Position numbers and translations under genes: made by a program
In this document: piece by piece, positions 1 through 8,270 of the stretch
How the letters are laid out: each line of letters begins with the position of its first letter
How positions within the stretch are numbered: the stretch's first letter is position 1
The notes under the pieces: generated by a model
What the model saw: only the letters and a program-made list of their open reading frames with translations
What the model was told of the DNA's origin: nothing
The model's database searches: none
NCBI GenBank assembly: GCA_002422765.1
Contig: DITI01000009.1
Coordinates: 1-20,029, forward strand
Source of the DNA: Candidatus Pacebacteria bacterium UBA6188
Lineage (GTDB): Bacteria > Patescibacteriota > Microgenomatia > UBA1400 > PJMF01
Reading direction: 5' to 3'
Length of the DNA: 20,029 bases

Positions 1-1
1 A

Positions 2-610
2 ATTTTGTCTGGTCAAGCTGAAATGGTAATTGCTGATCGTCAGACCAATCAAATCAAGCATTTCTCCCCGCTCAAGAAATTTTTGCAAAACTTTGGTAGT
101 TGGGTGGTCCGAGTCTTAAGTGGAGTCAAAGTGCCAGACGCTGTTTCTGGCTTTCGCGCTTATAGTCGTGAGGCGGCAGAGCAACTGCACATCGTGACTG
201 ATTTTTCCTACGTCATTGAGACAATTATTCAAGCTAGCAAGAAAAAAATTGCCATTACTTCAGTGCCAGTGACTACTAACCCCAAAACTCGTGAATCGCG
301 TCTTTTTGATAGCATGTGGGGGCACGTCAAGAAGTCTGGCAGTACTATCGTTAGAGTCTTTGCCATGTACGAACCTTTAAAGACTTTTACTTTCCTAGCC
401 ATTTTCATGTTGTTGCCGGGAATATTCTTGGGAGTAAGATTTCTTTATTTTTATTTTCTCAATGGCTCAGGTGCAGGTCACATTCAATCTCTGATCTTGG
501 CTGCTGTTTTGATCATCGTGGGTTTTCAAGTCTTTTTGATCGGCTTGATTGCAGATTTGATTGCAGGAAATAGGAAGATGATGGAAAAGATGATGAGGCG
601 CGAGAAGTAA
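2..610 (+). CDS. Polyprenol-phosphate glycosyltransferase (DPM1-like GT2), 3' part
   Basis: The reading frame is open to the window edge, so the true start and the N-terminal GT-A half with its DxD motif lie outside. The visible ~200 residues show the end of the GT-A domain, with the family block VPDAVSGFRAYSREAA (about residues 43-58 counted from the TTG at 5) and the RxSRLF segment. Two hydrophobic helices follow at about 126-150 and 161-185, then a basic tail. This arrangement is typical of dolichol/polyprenol-phosphate mannosyl- or glucosyltransferases, which make a lipid-linked monosaccharide donor at the inner membrane face. Such donors feed GT-C enzymes, and three GT-C-like proteins lie in this window. 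The stop TAA shares its last A with the ATG of the next gene, so the two are probably translated together. Base composition is moderate, unlike the AT-rich block downstream. The sugar is unknown. Confidence 0.85.
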   Translation: MLSGQAEMVIADRQTNQIKHFSPLKKFLQNFGSWVVRVLSGVKVPDAVSGFRAYSREAAEQLHIVTDFSYVIETIIQASKKKIAITSVPVTTNPKTRESRLFDSMWGHVKKSGSTIVRVFAMYEPLKTFTFLAIFMLLPGIFLGVRFLYFYFLNGSGAGHIQSLILAAVLIIVGFQVFLIGLIADLIAGNRKMMEKMMRREK

Positions 611-1680
611 TGTCTAAATTCAATACGCAGATTGTTTTTGTCACTAGAAAATATCCCCCCGCTGTAGGTGGGATGGAAAAAATGCATTTTGAACTTTCCA
701 AAGCTTTGGCAGAAATTACTCCAACTCAAATTATTGCTTATGGCGGTTCACAAAAAAAATTACCAATAGTTTTACCAATTTTATTGATAAAGACTATTTT
801 TTTTATTTTGCAACAAAAAAAAGCAAATATTATTTTAGGTGATGCTCTACTTAGTGTTTTCATTCCTATTTTGAGATTATTTAGTCGACAAAAAATTATG
901 GTGATTACTCATGGTTTAGATGTCACTTTTAATCGCTTCTTTTATCAGCAACTAGTTATGCCCAACTTAAAGAAAGCTGATCTAATTGTTAGCATTAGCC
1001 AAGCCACCAAAGAAGAACTTTTGAAGAAAGGCTTATCAGAGAAAAAGATTAAAGTGATTCCAGTTGGTATTAATATTAGTGATTATCAAAAAGAGATGGA
1101 CTTAGAATTGGTCAAAAATAAATTGTCTAAGAGAATTAATTTAAATTTAACTGATAAAAAAATATTGCTGACCATTGGTAGATTAGTAGAGAGAAAAGGT
1201 CACGCTTGGTTTATTGAGCAAGTATTGCCTCTACTCGATACTAACTTTATTTATTTAATTGTCGGAGAAGGTGAGCAAAGAAAAGATATTGAAGAATTGA
1301 TTGTTCGCAAGAACTTGCAAAAAAGGGTTTTTCTACTTGGAAAAGTTGAGGATGACTATAAAATTGAATTATTGAGGTTATCAGACGTCTTCATCATGCC
1401 AAACATTGAGGTTAAAAATGATCCAGAGGGCTTTGGCATTGTTGCTCTAGAAGCAGCAGCCGCCGGCTTGCCAACTGTGGCAACAGATATACAAGGAATT
1501 AGAGATGCTGTAAAAGATGGAGAGAGCGGGTTTTTAGTGAGATCTGTGAATGATCGTATTTTTTCCTCTACTATAAAAAATTTATTTGACAGAAAGATGA
1601 AATCTTTAAAAGTGATTGACCACGCAAAAAAATACAATTGGCTTTCAATAGCTGCTAAATATTTAAACGGTTTTGTTTAG
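610..1680 (+). CDS. GT4 family glycosyltransferase
   Basis: A complete 356-residue GT-B fold glycosyltransferase. The N-terminal acceptor domain begins with the typical VTRKYPPAVGGME segment (residues 11-23). The C-terminal donor domain carries TIGRLVERKG (188-197), with the R and K that grip the donor phosphates, and the EX7E motif at E273 and E281 in PEGFGIVALEAAAAGLP. It probably transfers a sugar from a nucleotide donor to a lipid-linked glycan at the cytoplasmic face of the membrane. The ATG overlaps the upstream TAA by one base, which fixes the start and implies coupling to the polyprenol-phosphate glycosyltransferase. GC content is intermediate, and it falls abruptly in the last ~120 bases of the gene, where the AT-rich block begins. 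Donor and acceptor cannot be read from sequence. Confidence 0.88.
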   Translation: MSKFNTQIVFVTRKYPPAVGGMEKMHFELSKALAEITPTQIIAYGGSQKKLPIVLPILLIKTIFFILQQKKANIILGDALLSVFIPILRLFSRQKIMVITHGLDVTFNRFFYQQLVMPNLKKADLIVSISQATKEELLKKGLSEKKIKVIPVGINISDYQKEMDLELVKNKLSKRINLNLTDKKILLTIGRLVERKGHAWFIEQVLPLLDTNFIYLIVGEGEQRKDIEELIVRKNLQKRVFLLGKVEDDYKIELLRLSDVFIMPNIEVKNDPEGFGIVALEAAAAGLPTVATDIQGIRDAVKDGESGFLVRSVNDRIFSSTIKNLFDRKMKSLKVIDHAKKYNWLSIAAKYLNGFV

Positions 1681-1693
1681 ATTAAAAAAATTA

Positions 1694-2812
1694 ATGAAAA
1701 ATACTTTTGATGGAAAAATGTTAAATAAAAAAGAAATTATTGTAATAAGTAGCATATATACCAAAGGTTGTGGTATTTCTTCTTTTACAGGTGATTTAAC
1801 TAGCTATTTTGAAGCATTTCTTAAAATAAAATCAATAAAACTGAAATTGAGTTTTAGGAGCAATCCAATTATTTATTTTTTTCAGGCTACAAGGTTGTTT
1901 TTTAATGTTCTTTTGTTTAAAAATTTCAATTCAAGCGTTAAAAATATTCTTTTAGAATATACTCCAACCACAACCGGTCCTTTAATATATCCATTGGTTT
2001 TTTTATTAAAAAAAATTAATAATTTAAAAGTGATATTGGAGATTCATGAAAATACAGAGGTTTACAATAAATCTATATTTTATAAATTTTTTGTTTTACA
2101 AGAAGCTAAATTAATAAAAATTTGTGACAATGTTATTGTTCATAATGAAATTCACGCTAATTACGTATTAAAGAAATATGGAGAATATTTTGATAAAAAG
2201 AAATTGAGAATAATACCAATTCCACTTTTTAAACCAAATAAAACTAAATTTAATACTCCCAAGTTCAGAGAAAGAAAGGATTTTATTGTATTTGGACAAA
2301 TAAGAAAAAGTAAAAATTATGATTTGCTTATAAAAGCATATTCAAAATTTATTAAAAGAAATGCTAATACTAGGCACGATCTTCTTATTGCAGGTAATAC
2401 TAATGATAATGGTTATCTTAAAGAAATAAAAAATTATGTTTCATTGTATAAAATTAACGAGAGAGTTAAGTTTTTAGGGTATATTGATGACAAAGAAATG
2501 GTCAATTTATTTAAAAACTCTCTCGCAATTGTTTTATTATACTCAAAAGTTACTCAGAGCTATCCTTTTTCTCTGTCCATTTCTCACGGCCTTCCTTCCA
2601 TAACTTCAGATTTGGAATATTTTACAAATTTTTTTAAAATTCATAAAACTGGGTTGTCTTCCAGTTTAGATTTGAACTCTATAGTTGAAAAAATGGAAAA
2701 TATTTCAAGCAATGAAAAAACATACTCCATAATGCAAAAAAAATGTAAGGAAGCAATGGACAAATATAGTCCTAATATAATTGCAAGAGATTATGAAAAA
2801 TTATTTGATTAA
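1694..2812 (+). CDS. Divergent GT4-like glycosyltransferase
   Basis: About 372 residues from the ATG at 1694. An in-frame TTG at 1673 and an ATG at 1718 are alternatives, and no good ribosome site decides between them. The N-terminus has a Rossmann start EIIVISSIYTKGCGISSFTG, like the glycine-rich loop of GT-B enzymes. The second half has GQIRKSKNYDLLIKAY (about 201-216) followed by DLLIAGNT, matching the donor-domain pattern of Glycos_transf_1. The usual EX7E acidic pair is not recognisable: the corresponding stretch reads SYPFSLSISHGLPS, with the G-L-P kept. So it belongs to the broad GT4/GT-B group but is atypical, and donor binding may differ. Very AT-rich with many Lys, Asn, Ile and Phe codons. 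The last 20 bases overlap the next gene, suggesting co-translation. Confidence 0.72.
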   Translation: MKNTFDGKMLNKKEIIVISSIYTKGCGISSFTGDLTSYFEAFLKIKSIKLKLSFRSNPIIYFFQATRLFFNVLLFKNFNSSVKNILLEYTPTTTGPLIYPLVFLLKKINNLKVILEIHENTEVYNKSIFYKFFVLQEAKLIKICDNVIVHNEIHANYVLKKYGEYFDKKKLRIIPIPLFKPNKTKFNTPKFRERKDFIVFGQIRKSKNYDLLIKAYSKFIKRNANTRHDLLIAGNTNDNGYLKEIKNYVSLYKINERVKFLGYIDDKEMVNLFKNSLAIVLLYSKVTQSYPFSLSISHGLPSITSDLEYFTNFFKIHKTGLSSSLDLNSIVEKMENISSNEKTYSIMQKKCKEAMDKYSPNIIARDYEKLFD

Positions 2813-4598
2813 ACTTACTCCCTTGAGTTTTCTTTTATTTTGTTTGACACTCTCATCTTCTGTTTTATCTTTTTATATTTTTAAAAATTTTTTATTTGGT
2901 AAAATATTTTCAATAGCCTCAGTAATTTTCTTTTTATTTTATTCACTTCATTTATTTTTAGACATTTATCTCAATATTCTTAAGAAAGAAAAAATATTTT
3001 TTATTTGTATAATTCTATTATTCTTTTCATTAATATATTTCTTTTCAGACCAAAATATTAGAGGTGATTATGATGCTGGAAATTATAAAATTGCTGCAAC
3101 AGCACTAGATTCAAATAAGATATCCCCACTTTTTTTACCAGGATATCCTGTCTTCCTATATCCTTTTTATAAACTTTTTGGACTGAATGGCTTTTCGATT
3201 GGAAATTCTTTTTTGTTTTTGTTGTCTATGCTAATCATAAACACTATTTATAATTTACTTATAGGTAAAAGAAAATTTTTAATAGAAGTTATACTTTGGG
3301 CTGTTTTTTATCCAACAATATGGTTTTATAGACAAACTTTGGCAGAGAATTTGTCTTTACCGTTATTTTTAATATCAACACTTAGTTTATTAAAAATTCA
3401 AAAAAAACAAAATGTCTACTTAAATTTTTTAGTTGGTTTTTTCTCGATTTCTCTGAGTGTTCTTATTAGGCCAGAAGCAATACTGTTCTTTATTTCTTAT
3501 ATTATTACTTCTGTTTTTCTATTTTATAAAAACAAATACTTTTTAAAAAATAGAATTATAAATTTGATTTTTATTTCATTTCTTTTTTCAATTTTCATAT
3601 TTTCAATAAACATTTATTACGAATATATTTATAGTACAGAATACATATTGAAATATATTAAAAAAATCCCAATTGAAATTTTAAAAACTTTTAATTTCGG
3701 CGAGGTTTCAGATAAAGAGGTCTCGTTTTCTGACTACCCTAATTATCTAGATTATTCTATAAGATACACAATAGATTCAATTATTGCATATGGATTTCTT
3801 CCAATTATTCTTCTTTTTACCCAAATTCCTTTTAAAAAATGGAAAAACCTCTTATTTTTACTCTTCTTAATTCCGGGTTTTATATTTTTTAAATATCCAA
3901 CAATATCATGGACACAACCTTGGTTTTTAAGACATATATGGATGATTGTCCTTCCTGGCTTATTTTTAATTGGTTTGTATGGATTTAGTTTTATGAAAAA
4001 CAATAAAAGGCGTTGTGTCTTATTATCTCTTCTATTATTTAACTTATCAATTTATTCTTTGAATATCATTTTTCTTAAGGAGTATCCAAATTTTTTCAAT
4101 ACACTTAGGTCTATAAGCAATAATATAGATGATAATTCTGAAGTAATTTATTTTGGACCAAATAGTAAAATGATATCTCACTCTCTTTATTACACCTTTA
4201 ATAAAGGAAAAACATTTTTTTATTACAGCGAAGCTGGAGAAATTGGTGAAAAAAATTCAAAAATATATCATGAAAAAGTTAATAATATTTTAGAGAACTC
4301 GTCGGGTGAAGAAAAAAAATATTTAATTTCAAATACCAAATTAGATTCGGAGTCTTATCTTTTTAATAAGAAATTAAAACTTAATTTTGTAGACCATATC
4401 TCTGAAAAAATACTAATACTAAATCCTTTAAAGGATGCTAATAACTATGTCGACTCTGCTCAGTACAATCCTCCAAAGAAACTTGATTTTGGATACGAAC
4501 CAATAAGAAAAAGCATATTAAAGTTACCCCCCAAGGATACTGCGGAGATAAAAGCAGACTTTTATATTTACGAAATCAACTCAGTTGGCGTTATTTGA
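2793..4598 (+). CDS. Large GT-C-like membrane glycosyltransferase
   Basis: About 601 residues from the ATG at 2793, chosen over the TTG at 2781 because AAGAGA lies just upstream of the ATG. Twelve or thirteen hydrophobic helices are visible over the first ~430 residues, followed by a ~170-residue soluble C-terminal region that would be extracytoplasmic. After the third helix comes GDYDAGNYKIAATAL and then LPGYPVFLYPFYKLFG. These fit the first external loop of GT-C enzymes of the PMT/ArnT type, where an acidic residue is catalytic. Such proteins take a sugar from polyprenyl phosphate and add it to a glycan, lipid or protein outside the membrane. It starts 20 bases inside the previous gene. It ends in TGA, one of few in the window. 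A Wzy-like polymerase is a possible alternative, but the loop motif favours GT-C. Extremely AT-rich. Confidence 0.7.
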   Translation: MKNYLIKLTPLSFLLFCLTLSSSVLSFYIFKNFLFGKIFSIASVIFFLFYSLHLFLDIYLNILKKEKIFFICIILLFFSLIYFFSDQNIRGDYDAGNYKIAATALDSNKISPLFLPGYPVFLYPFYKLFGLNGFSIGNSFLFLLSMLIINTIYNLLIGKRKFLIEVILWAVFYPTIWFYRQTLAENLSLPLFLISTLSLLKIQKKQNVYLNFLVGFFSISLSVLIRPEAILFFISYIITSVFLFYKNKYFLKNRIINLIFISFLFSIFIFSINIYYEYIYSTEYILKYIKKIPIEILKTFNFGEVSDKEVSFSDYPNYLDYSIRYTIDSIIAYGFLPIILLFTQIPFKKWKNLLFLLFLIPGFIFFKYPTISWTQPWFLRHIWMIVLPGLFLIGLYGFSFMKNNKRRCVLLSLLLFNLSIYSLNIIFLKEYPNFFNTLRSISNNIDDNSEVIYFGPNSKMISHSLYYTFNKGKTFFYYSEAGEIGEKNSKIYHEKVNNILENSSGEEKKYLISNTKLDSESYLFNKKLKLNFVDHISEKILILNPLKDANNYVDSAQYNPPKKLDFGYEPIRKSILKLPPKDTAEIKADFYIYEINSVGVI

Positions 4599-4616
4599 GA
4601 AAATTAACTTTTAAAT

Positions 4617-5801
4617 TTATTTTGTGAATATATCAACAATTGTCTTTTTCTCTTCTTCAGTCAGTTCTGGATTGTTTCCAAAATAAAGACCTTGTTTGTG
4701 TATTATTTCTGCATTAGCCATTTTATTATTAGATTTTTTGATATTCATGTATTTTCCAAAAAATGGTTGCTTGGTCATATCTCCCCCAACAACTGGTCTT
4801 ATTTCAATTTTTCCATCACATTTACTAACAAGCTCGTCTCTTATCTGTTCAGATTTACAAATTATGGGAATAGCAAAATTAGAGAGAAAATCCATGTGTT
4901 CGTGTTTTATTTTATGATATCTTTCTGAAATGCTATAAATAGGTAGGGCCATTTCTAAAAAATTGTCTCTTCTTTTTTTTATAACTTCATCAATATAATT
5001 GATTTGTTTTCTTCCTATGAACCCACTTATTTCTGTTGGTCTTAAATTGTAGCCCAAATCATAAAATGTATATCTTGAGTAAAAAGTAGAGTTTACTTTG
5101 AATTTTTTTCTAAAATCGTTTTGCTTGCTCAAAGATAGATTTCTATCCCACCCATGTGCTCTAACTAATCTCAACATTGTTGCTAGTTCTTCGTCGTCTG
5201 TGCAAATTGCACCGCCTTCAATGGTAGACATATGATGTCCAACATAAAATGAAAAAGTACTTGCGACCCCAAAGTTTCCAAGTTTTTCACCTTTATAAAC
5301 AGATCCTAAAGACTCGCAATTATCTTCTATTAAAATTATTCTTTTTTCTTCGCAAATATTTTTTATTTTGTCTATGTCATCTGAAAAACCAAGTAGGTTG
5401 GTTATAAATAAGGCTTTAATATCGCCATGTTCCTCTAGGGTTTCAGAAAAAGTTTTGCTCGAAACATTAAGAGTGTTCATTTCGACGTCTACAGGAACAG
5501 CATCCAATCCTAGCTGTATTATTGGCATTACATTAGTTGACCAAGTTAGTGTTGAAAATCCTATTTTATCTCCCTTTGATATTCTGCCCAGATTAAGAAG
5601 TGATTGTATGATTGCCAAATTCGCAGAGCTTCCACTATTAACCATTACACAATGTTTTCTGCCCTGATACTTGGCAAACTCATCTTCAAATTTTTCGCAC
5701 TGCTCTCCAAAACTGAGCTGCTTTGTTTTGGATAAAAACTCTATTATCGAAGAAGTGGTTTCTTCTTCATTGTAAAATGTGGATTTTATTAGTCTTATCA
5801 T
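4617..5801 (-). CDS. DegT/DnrJ-fold PLP enzyme, ColD-like sugar 3-dehydratase
   Basis: A complete 394-residue fold-type I PLP protein of the DegT/DnrJ/EryC1 family. Visible blocks are VNSGSSANL (54-62), LIEDNCESLGSV (157-168) with D160 for the pyridine nitrogen, RAHGWDRNL (214-222), NLRPTEISGFIG (252-263) and IEIRPVVGGDM (332-342). At the position of the Schiff-base lysine the sequence is SFYVGHHMSTIEGG, so His189 replaces Lys. That replacement marks the GDP-4-keto-6-deoxymannose 3-dehydratase (ColD) and CDP-hexulose 3-dehydrase (E1/RfbH) branch, which removes the C3 hydroxyl rather than simply transaminating. Length and the RAHGW-RNL block resemble ColD, and I see no added iron-sulfur cysteine set as in E1. 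The likely role is making a 3,6-dideoxy sugar nucleotide; the actual substrate is inferred. Its start lies eight bases after the flippase stop, with AAGGA just upstream, so the two form one transcript. Confidence 0.85.
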   Translation of the reverse strand: MIRLIKSTFYNEEETTSSIIEFLSKTKQLSFGEQCEKFEDEFAKYQGRKHCVMVNSGSSANLAIIQSLLNLGRISKGDKIGFSTLTWSTNVMPIIQLGLDAVPVDVEMNTLNVSSKTFSETLEEHGDIKALFITNLLGFSDDIDKIKNICEEKRIILIEDNCESLGSVYKGEKLGNFGVASTFSFYVGHHMSTIEGGAICTDDEELATMLRLVRAHGWDRNLSLSKQNDFRKKFKVNSTFYSRYTFYDLGYNLRPTEISGFIGRKQINYIDEVIKKRRDNFLEMALPIYSISERYHKIKHEHMDFLSNFAIPIICKSEQIRDELVSKCDGKIEIRPVVGGDMTKQPFFGKYMNIKKSNNKMANAEIIHKQGLYFGNNPELTEEEKKTIVDIFTK

Positions 5802-5809
5802 TTTTCCTT

Positions 5810-7048
5810 TTACTTATTAGCTTTTTGATTGTACATAAATATTAGTCCAATGACAATTCCAAGAGAACTAAAAATTATTACAGAGTATGCGGTTCCAATC
5901 ATTTGATATTTTGGAATAAGTATTAAATTGCTCAAAATTGATATAAAAAAAGTAATAATACTAATCTTCATAGATAACAGCTGCCTCTTTATACTACTGA
6001 TAATTGTTAATAAGTGGTTGTATGCAAAAAATAATCCTACTCCAACAGAAAGAGGGGTTAAAACTTGCATTGCATTGATATATTCAGCTCCAAATAATAT
6101 TTTTATCAGTGCTTCTCTAAACAAATAGAAAAAAATTATGATTGGTATTATTGACGCCAATATTAAAAGGAATGATTTTTTTATATATTTTTTTGTTAAA
6201 AACAAGTTGCTTGAAGAAAATGAATTTGATATGGCCGGAAAAATAGCAACAGATATGGTTGTTGGTAAATAGCCAATTATTTGAGTGATTCTAAATGCGG
6301 CCGAGTAGTAGCCTACCAAGTCTTTTTCTGCAGAAAAATGGTTTAAGAAAAAGAATCCAGAATTGAGAGATATGTTTGTTAATATAGAAAATGTAAAGAA
6401 AGGTAGTGAAAAATTTAGATATTTTTTTAATTGAACATTTTTTTTAAAAGATATTATTTTTGGTTTTGTAAAAAATAGGCCCATAACCATTGGAATGAAA
6501 GGAGATATCGTTGCGGCCAAAATTGCAAAATTTAAATTGTTTTCTATTTTTAATAAAAATATCGCTAATAATAGTTTTGAAATTGCAAAAATAGAATTAA
6601 TTACTGATTGTTTGTCAAACATTCTCAATCCATTCAGAACTCTTTCAGAAAAAATATAAAAACCATACAGAGGAATTGTGATGCTAGAAATTCTTATGAG
6701 GTTTGATAGGTTTTCATCTCCAATAATTAAAGAAATTGATCTAGAAAAAACAAAAACAATTATGAAGGTTAAAAAAATCAACCAAGATTGCAAGTAAACG
6801 CCATCTGATTTTATTTTTTCCTTATCAGCCTCTTTTTCTGAAATAAATTTTGATATGGCCTGCGGAATGCTTGAAGAAAGCACAATATTTACTATTGAAA
6901 TAAAAGAAAATACTATGGAATATTTTCCATAATCTTCTGGACCAAGAACTCTGCTCAAAAAGATATTAACTAGGTATCCAGAAACTATCGCAATAAGTTG
7001 AGATAAAAATAAAACTGAAACCCCAAATTTAAGGCTTGTCCTATTCAT
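5810..7048 (-). CDS. Wzx-type polysaccharide flippase (MATE/MVF-like fold)
   Basis: A complete 412-residue, very hydrophobic protein with about twelve predicted membrane helices. The N-terminus carries the polysaccharide-transporter hallmark YLVNIFLSRVLGPEDYGKYS (about residues 25-44), followed by helices separated by short charged loops. Proteins of this family flip undecaprenyl- or polyprenyl-linked glycan units from the inner to the outer face of the cytoplasmic membrane. Its place beside GT4 enzymes and a sugar dehydratase fits the export step of a Wzx-dependent pathway. It is the first gene of a two-gene minus-strand unit, with the dehydratase eight bases downstream. It diverges from the GT4 at 7078 across only 29 bases. 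AT-rich like its neighbours. Substrate specificity cannot be predicted. Confidence 0.87.
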   Translation of the reverse strand: MNRTSLKFGVSVLFLSQLIAIVSGYLVNIFLSRVLGPEDYGKYSIVFSFISIVNIVLSSSIPQAISKFISEKEADKEKIKSDGVYLQSWLIFLTFIIVFVFSRSISLIIGDENLSNLIRISSITIPLYGFYIFSERVLNGLRMFDKQSVINSIFAISKLLLAIFLLKIENNLNFAILAATISPFIPMVMGLFFTKPKIISFKKNVQLKKYLNFSLPFFTFSILTNISLNSGFFFLNHFSAEKDLVGYYSAAFRITQIIGYLPTTISVAIFPAISNSFSSSNLFLTKKYIKKSFLLILASIIPIIIFFYLFREALIKILFGAEYINAMQVLTPLSVGVGLFFAYNHLLTIISSIKRQLLSMKISIITFFISILSNLILIPKYQMIGTAYSVIIFSSLGIVIGLIFMYNQKANK

Positions 7049-7064
7049 ATTATTGACCTAACAT
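7036..7064 (+). promoter_or_regulatory. Weak candidate promoter for the GT4 at 7078
   Basis: TTGTCC (7036-7041) and TAACAT (7059-7064) lie 17 bases apart, each matching the consensus at four of six positions. Transcription would begin near 7071, giving an almost leaderless message for the ATG at 7078. Because the two divergent genes are only 29 bases apart, any promoter here must sit inside the neighbouring gene. Confidence 0.25.
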
Positions 7065-7070
7065 GTGATG

Positions 7071-7099
7071 AATATATATGAAAAAACTAAACATAGCAA
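7071..7099 (-). promoter_or_regulatory. Candidate sigma70-type promoter for the flippase-dehydratase unit
   Basis: On the minus strand TTGCTA (7099-7094) and TATATT (7076-7071) are separated by exactly 17 bases. Transcription would start near 7064, about 15 bases before the flippase ATG, with AGG upstream of that ATG. The -35 box lies inside the first codons of the divergent GT4 gene. The region is so AT-rich that a chance -10 match is likely. Confidence 0.42.
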
Positions 7100-8265
7100 T
7101 CGTTCATCCAGCTTTGGATATATATGGAGGTGCTGAGAGGCAAGTGATAATGTTGGCTCAAAATTTAATAAAAAATGGACATTCAGTTAAAATTTATGTT
7201 AGTAAATTAGTGCAAAAAAATTGTTTTCCAGAAGAATTGGAGAAAATAAGAAAAAATATAGTTGTTACTGGTGGTCCGGGTTGGTCAGACAGAGCTTGGC
7301 TGGTTTCAATATTAGCTCCAATTTTTATGTTAAAAATGGCTTTCAAGATAGATAAAAATCATGACGTGATTAATGCTCACAATCCACCATCAAATCTGGC
7401 TGTTTATTTTTATAAAAAGTTTTTTAACAAAAAAGCCAAAGCAGTTTGGATGCTAAATGAACCAACTTCTTGGAAATCTTCACCAAAAATTGCTCAAAAA
7501 GGTTTAAATAAATTTGTATTCAAAATTATAGGAAAACTTTACAATTATCTAGATGAAATTTCTGCAAAAAATTTTGATGAAATAGTGGTTTTAGATTTTA
7601 AAAATAAAGAAAAAATAAAAAACATATACAACAAAGAAGCAAGAGTTGTGAGAACTGGATTGGATTATAAAAAAGTTGACCCAGAGACTTTCAATGAATT
7701 AATGGAGAAATATCAATTAAAAAATAAAAAATTAATTTTAACTGTTAATAGACTAGAAAAACAAAAAAGAGTTGAAGATTTTATTATGTCAATTGAGCTG
7801 TTGATAAAAAAAAATATTTCTTTAAAAAATAAAGTACTTGGCATAATAGTGGGAAAGGGGTCTGAGGAATTTTTTTTGAAGGACCTAGTGAAGAAATTGA
7901 ATTTATCTAATGAAATTTTGTTTATTGGTTCAACAACAGACAAGGAATTGACAGCTTGGTATAAATTATGTGATGTTTTCGTTTTTACACCAATAAATCA
8001 AACTTGGGGATTAACGCCTTTAGAAGCTATGTCTTTTGGAAAGCCAAGTGTCATATCTGATGGTGCCGGAGTGATTGAGGTTTTAAAGAATAAAGAAAAC
8101 ACAATGATTGTTCCAACAATGAACCCAAAAATGACGACAAATGCCTTGGAAAAATTGATGTTTGATGAGACTTTTTATAAAAACATTTCCAAAAATGGAG
8201 AGAAGTATGTCAAAGATAATTTAAGTTGGGAAAAATATTCTAAAGGTATACTGAAATATTTTTAA
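7078..8265 (+). CDS. GT4 family glycosyltransferase
   Basis: A complete 395-residue GT-B enzyme. The acceptor domain starts with IAIVHPALDIYGGAERQVI (residues 6-24), the typical glycine-rich entry of GT4 proteins. The donor domain has LTVNRLEKQKRVED (221-234), with R225 and K230 in the usual phosphate-binding places, and WGLTPLEAMSFGKPSV (310-325). In the EX7E motif the second glutamate is present (E316), but the first position is Gln308. Comparable archaeal and bacterial proteins often read EPWGL there. The change may weaken or alter donor-ribose contacts, though GT4 members tolerate variation at this site. It sits alone on the plus strand, divergent from the flippase and convergent with the next minus-strand gene across only five bases. 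AT-rich like the rest of the block. Sugar and linkage are unknown. Confidence 0.86.
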   Translation: MKKLNIAIVHPALDIYGGAERQVIMLAQNLIKNGHSVKIYVSKLVQKNCFPEELEKIRKNIVVTGGPGWSDRAWLVSILAPIFMLKMAFKIDKNHDVINAHNPPSNLAVYFYKKFFNKKAKAVWMLNEPTSWKSSPKIAQKGLNKFVFKIIGKLYNYLDEISAKNFDEIVVLDFKNKEKIKNIYNKEARVVRTGLDYKKVDPETFNELMEKYQLKNKKLILTVNRLEKQKRVEDFIMSIELLIKKNISLKNKVLGIIVGKGSEEFFLKDLVKKLNLSNEILFIGSTTDKELTAWYKLCDVFVFTPINQTWGLTPLEAMSFGKPSVISDGAGVIEVLKNKENTMIVPTMNPKMTTNALEKLMFDETFYKNISKNGEKYVKDNLSWEKYSKGILKYF

Positions 8266-8270
8266 AAAGA

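Noticed and set aside
4599..4616. AT-rich gap between convergent genes as a two-way terminator
   Set aside because: Only a five-base A/T stem can be formed and there is no GC-containing hairpin.
7053..7078. TTGACC followed by TATATA as a promoter for the GT4 at 7078
   Set aside because: The spacing is only about 14 bases and the -10 box would run into the start codon.
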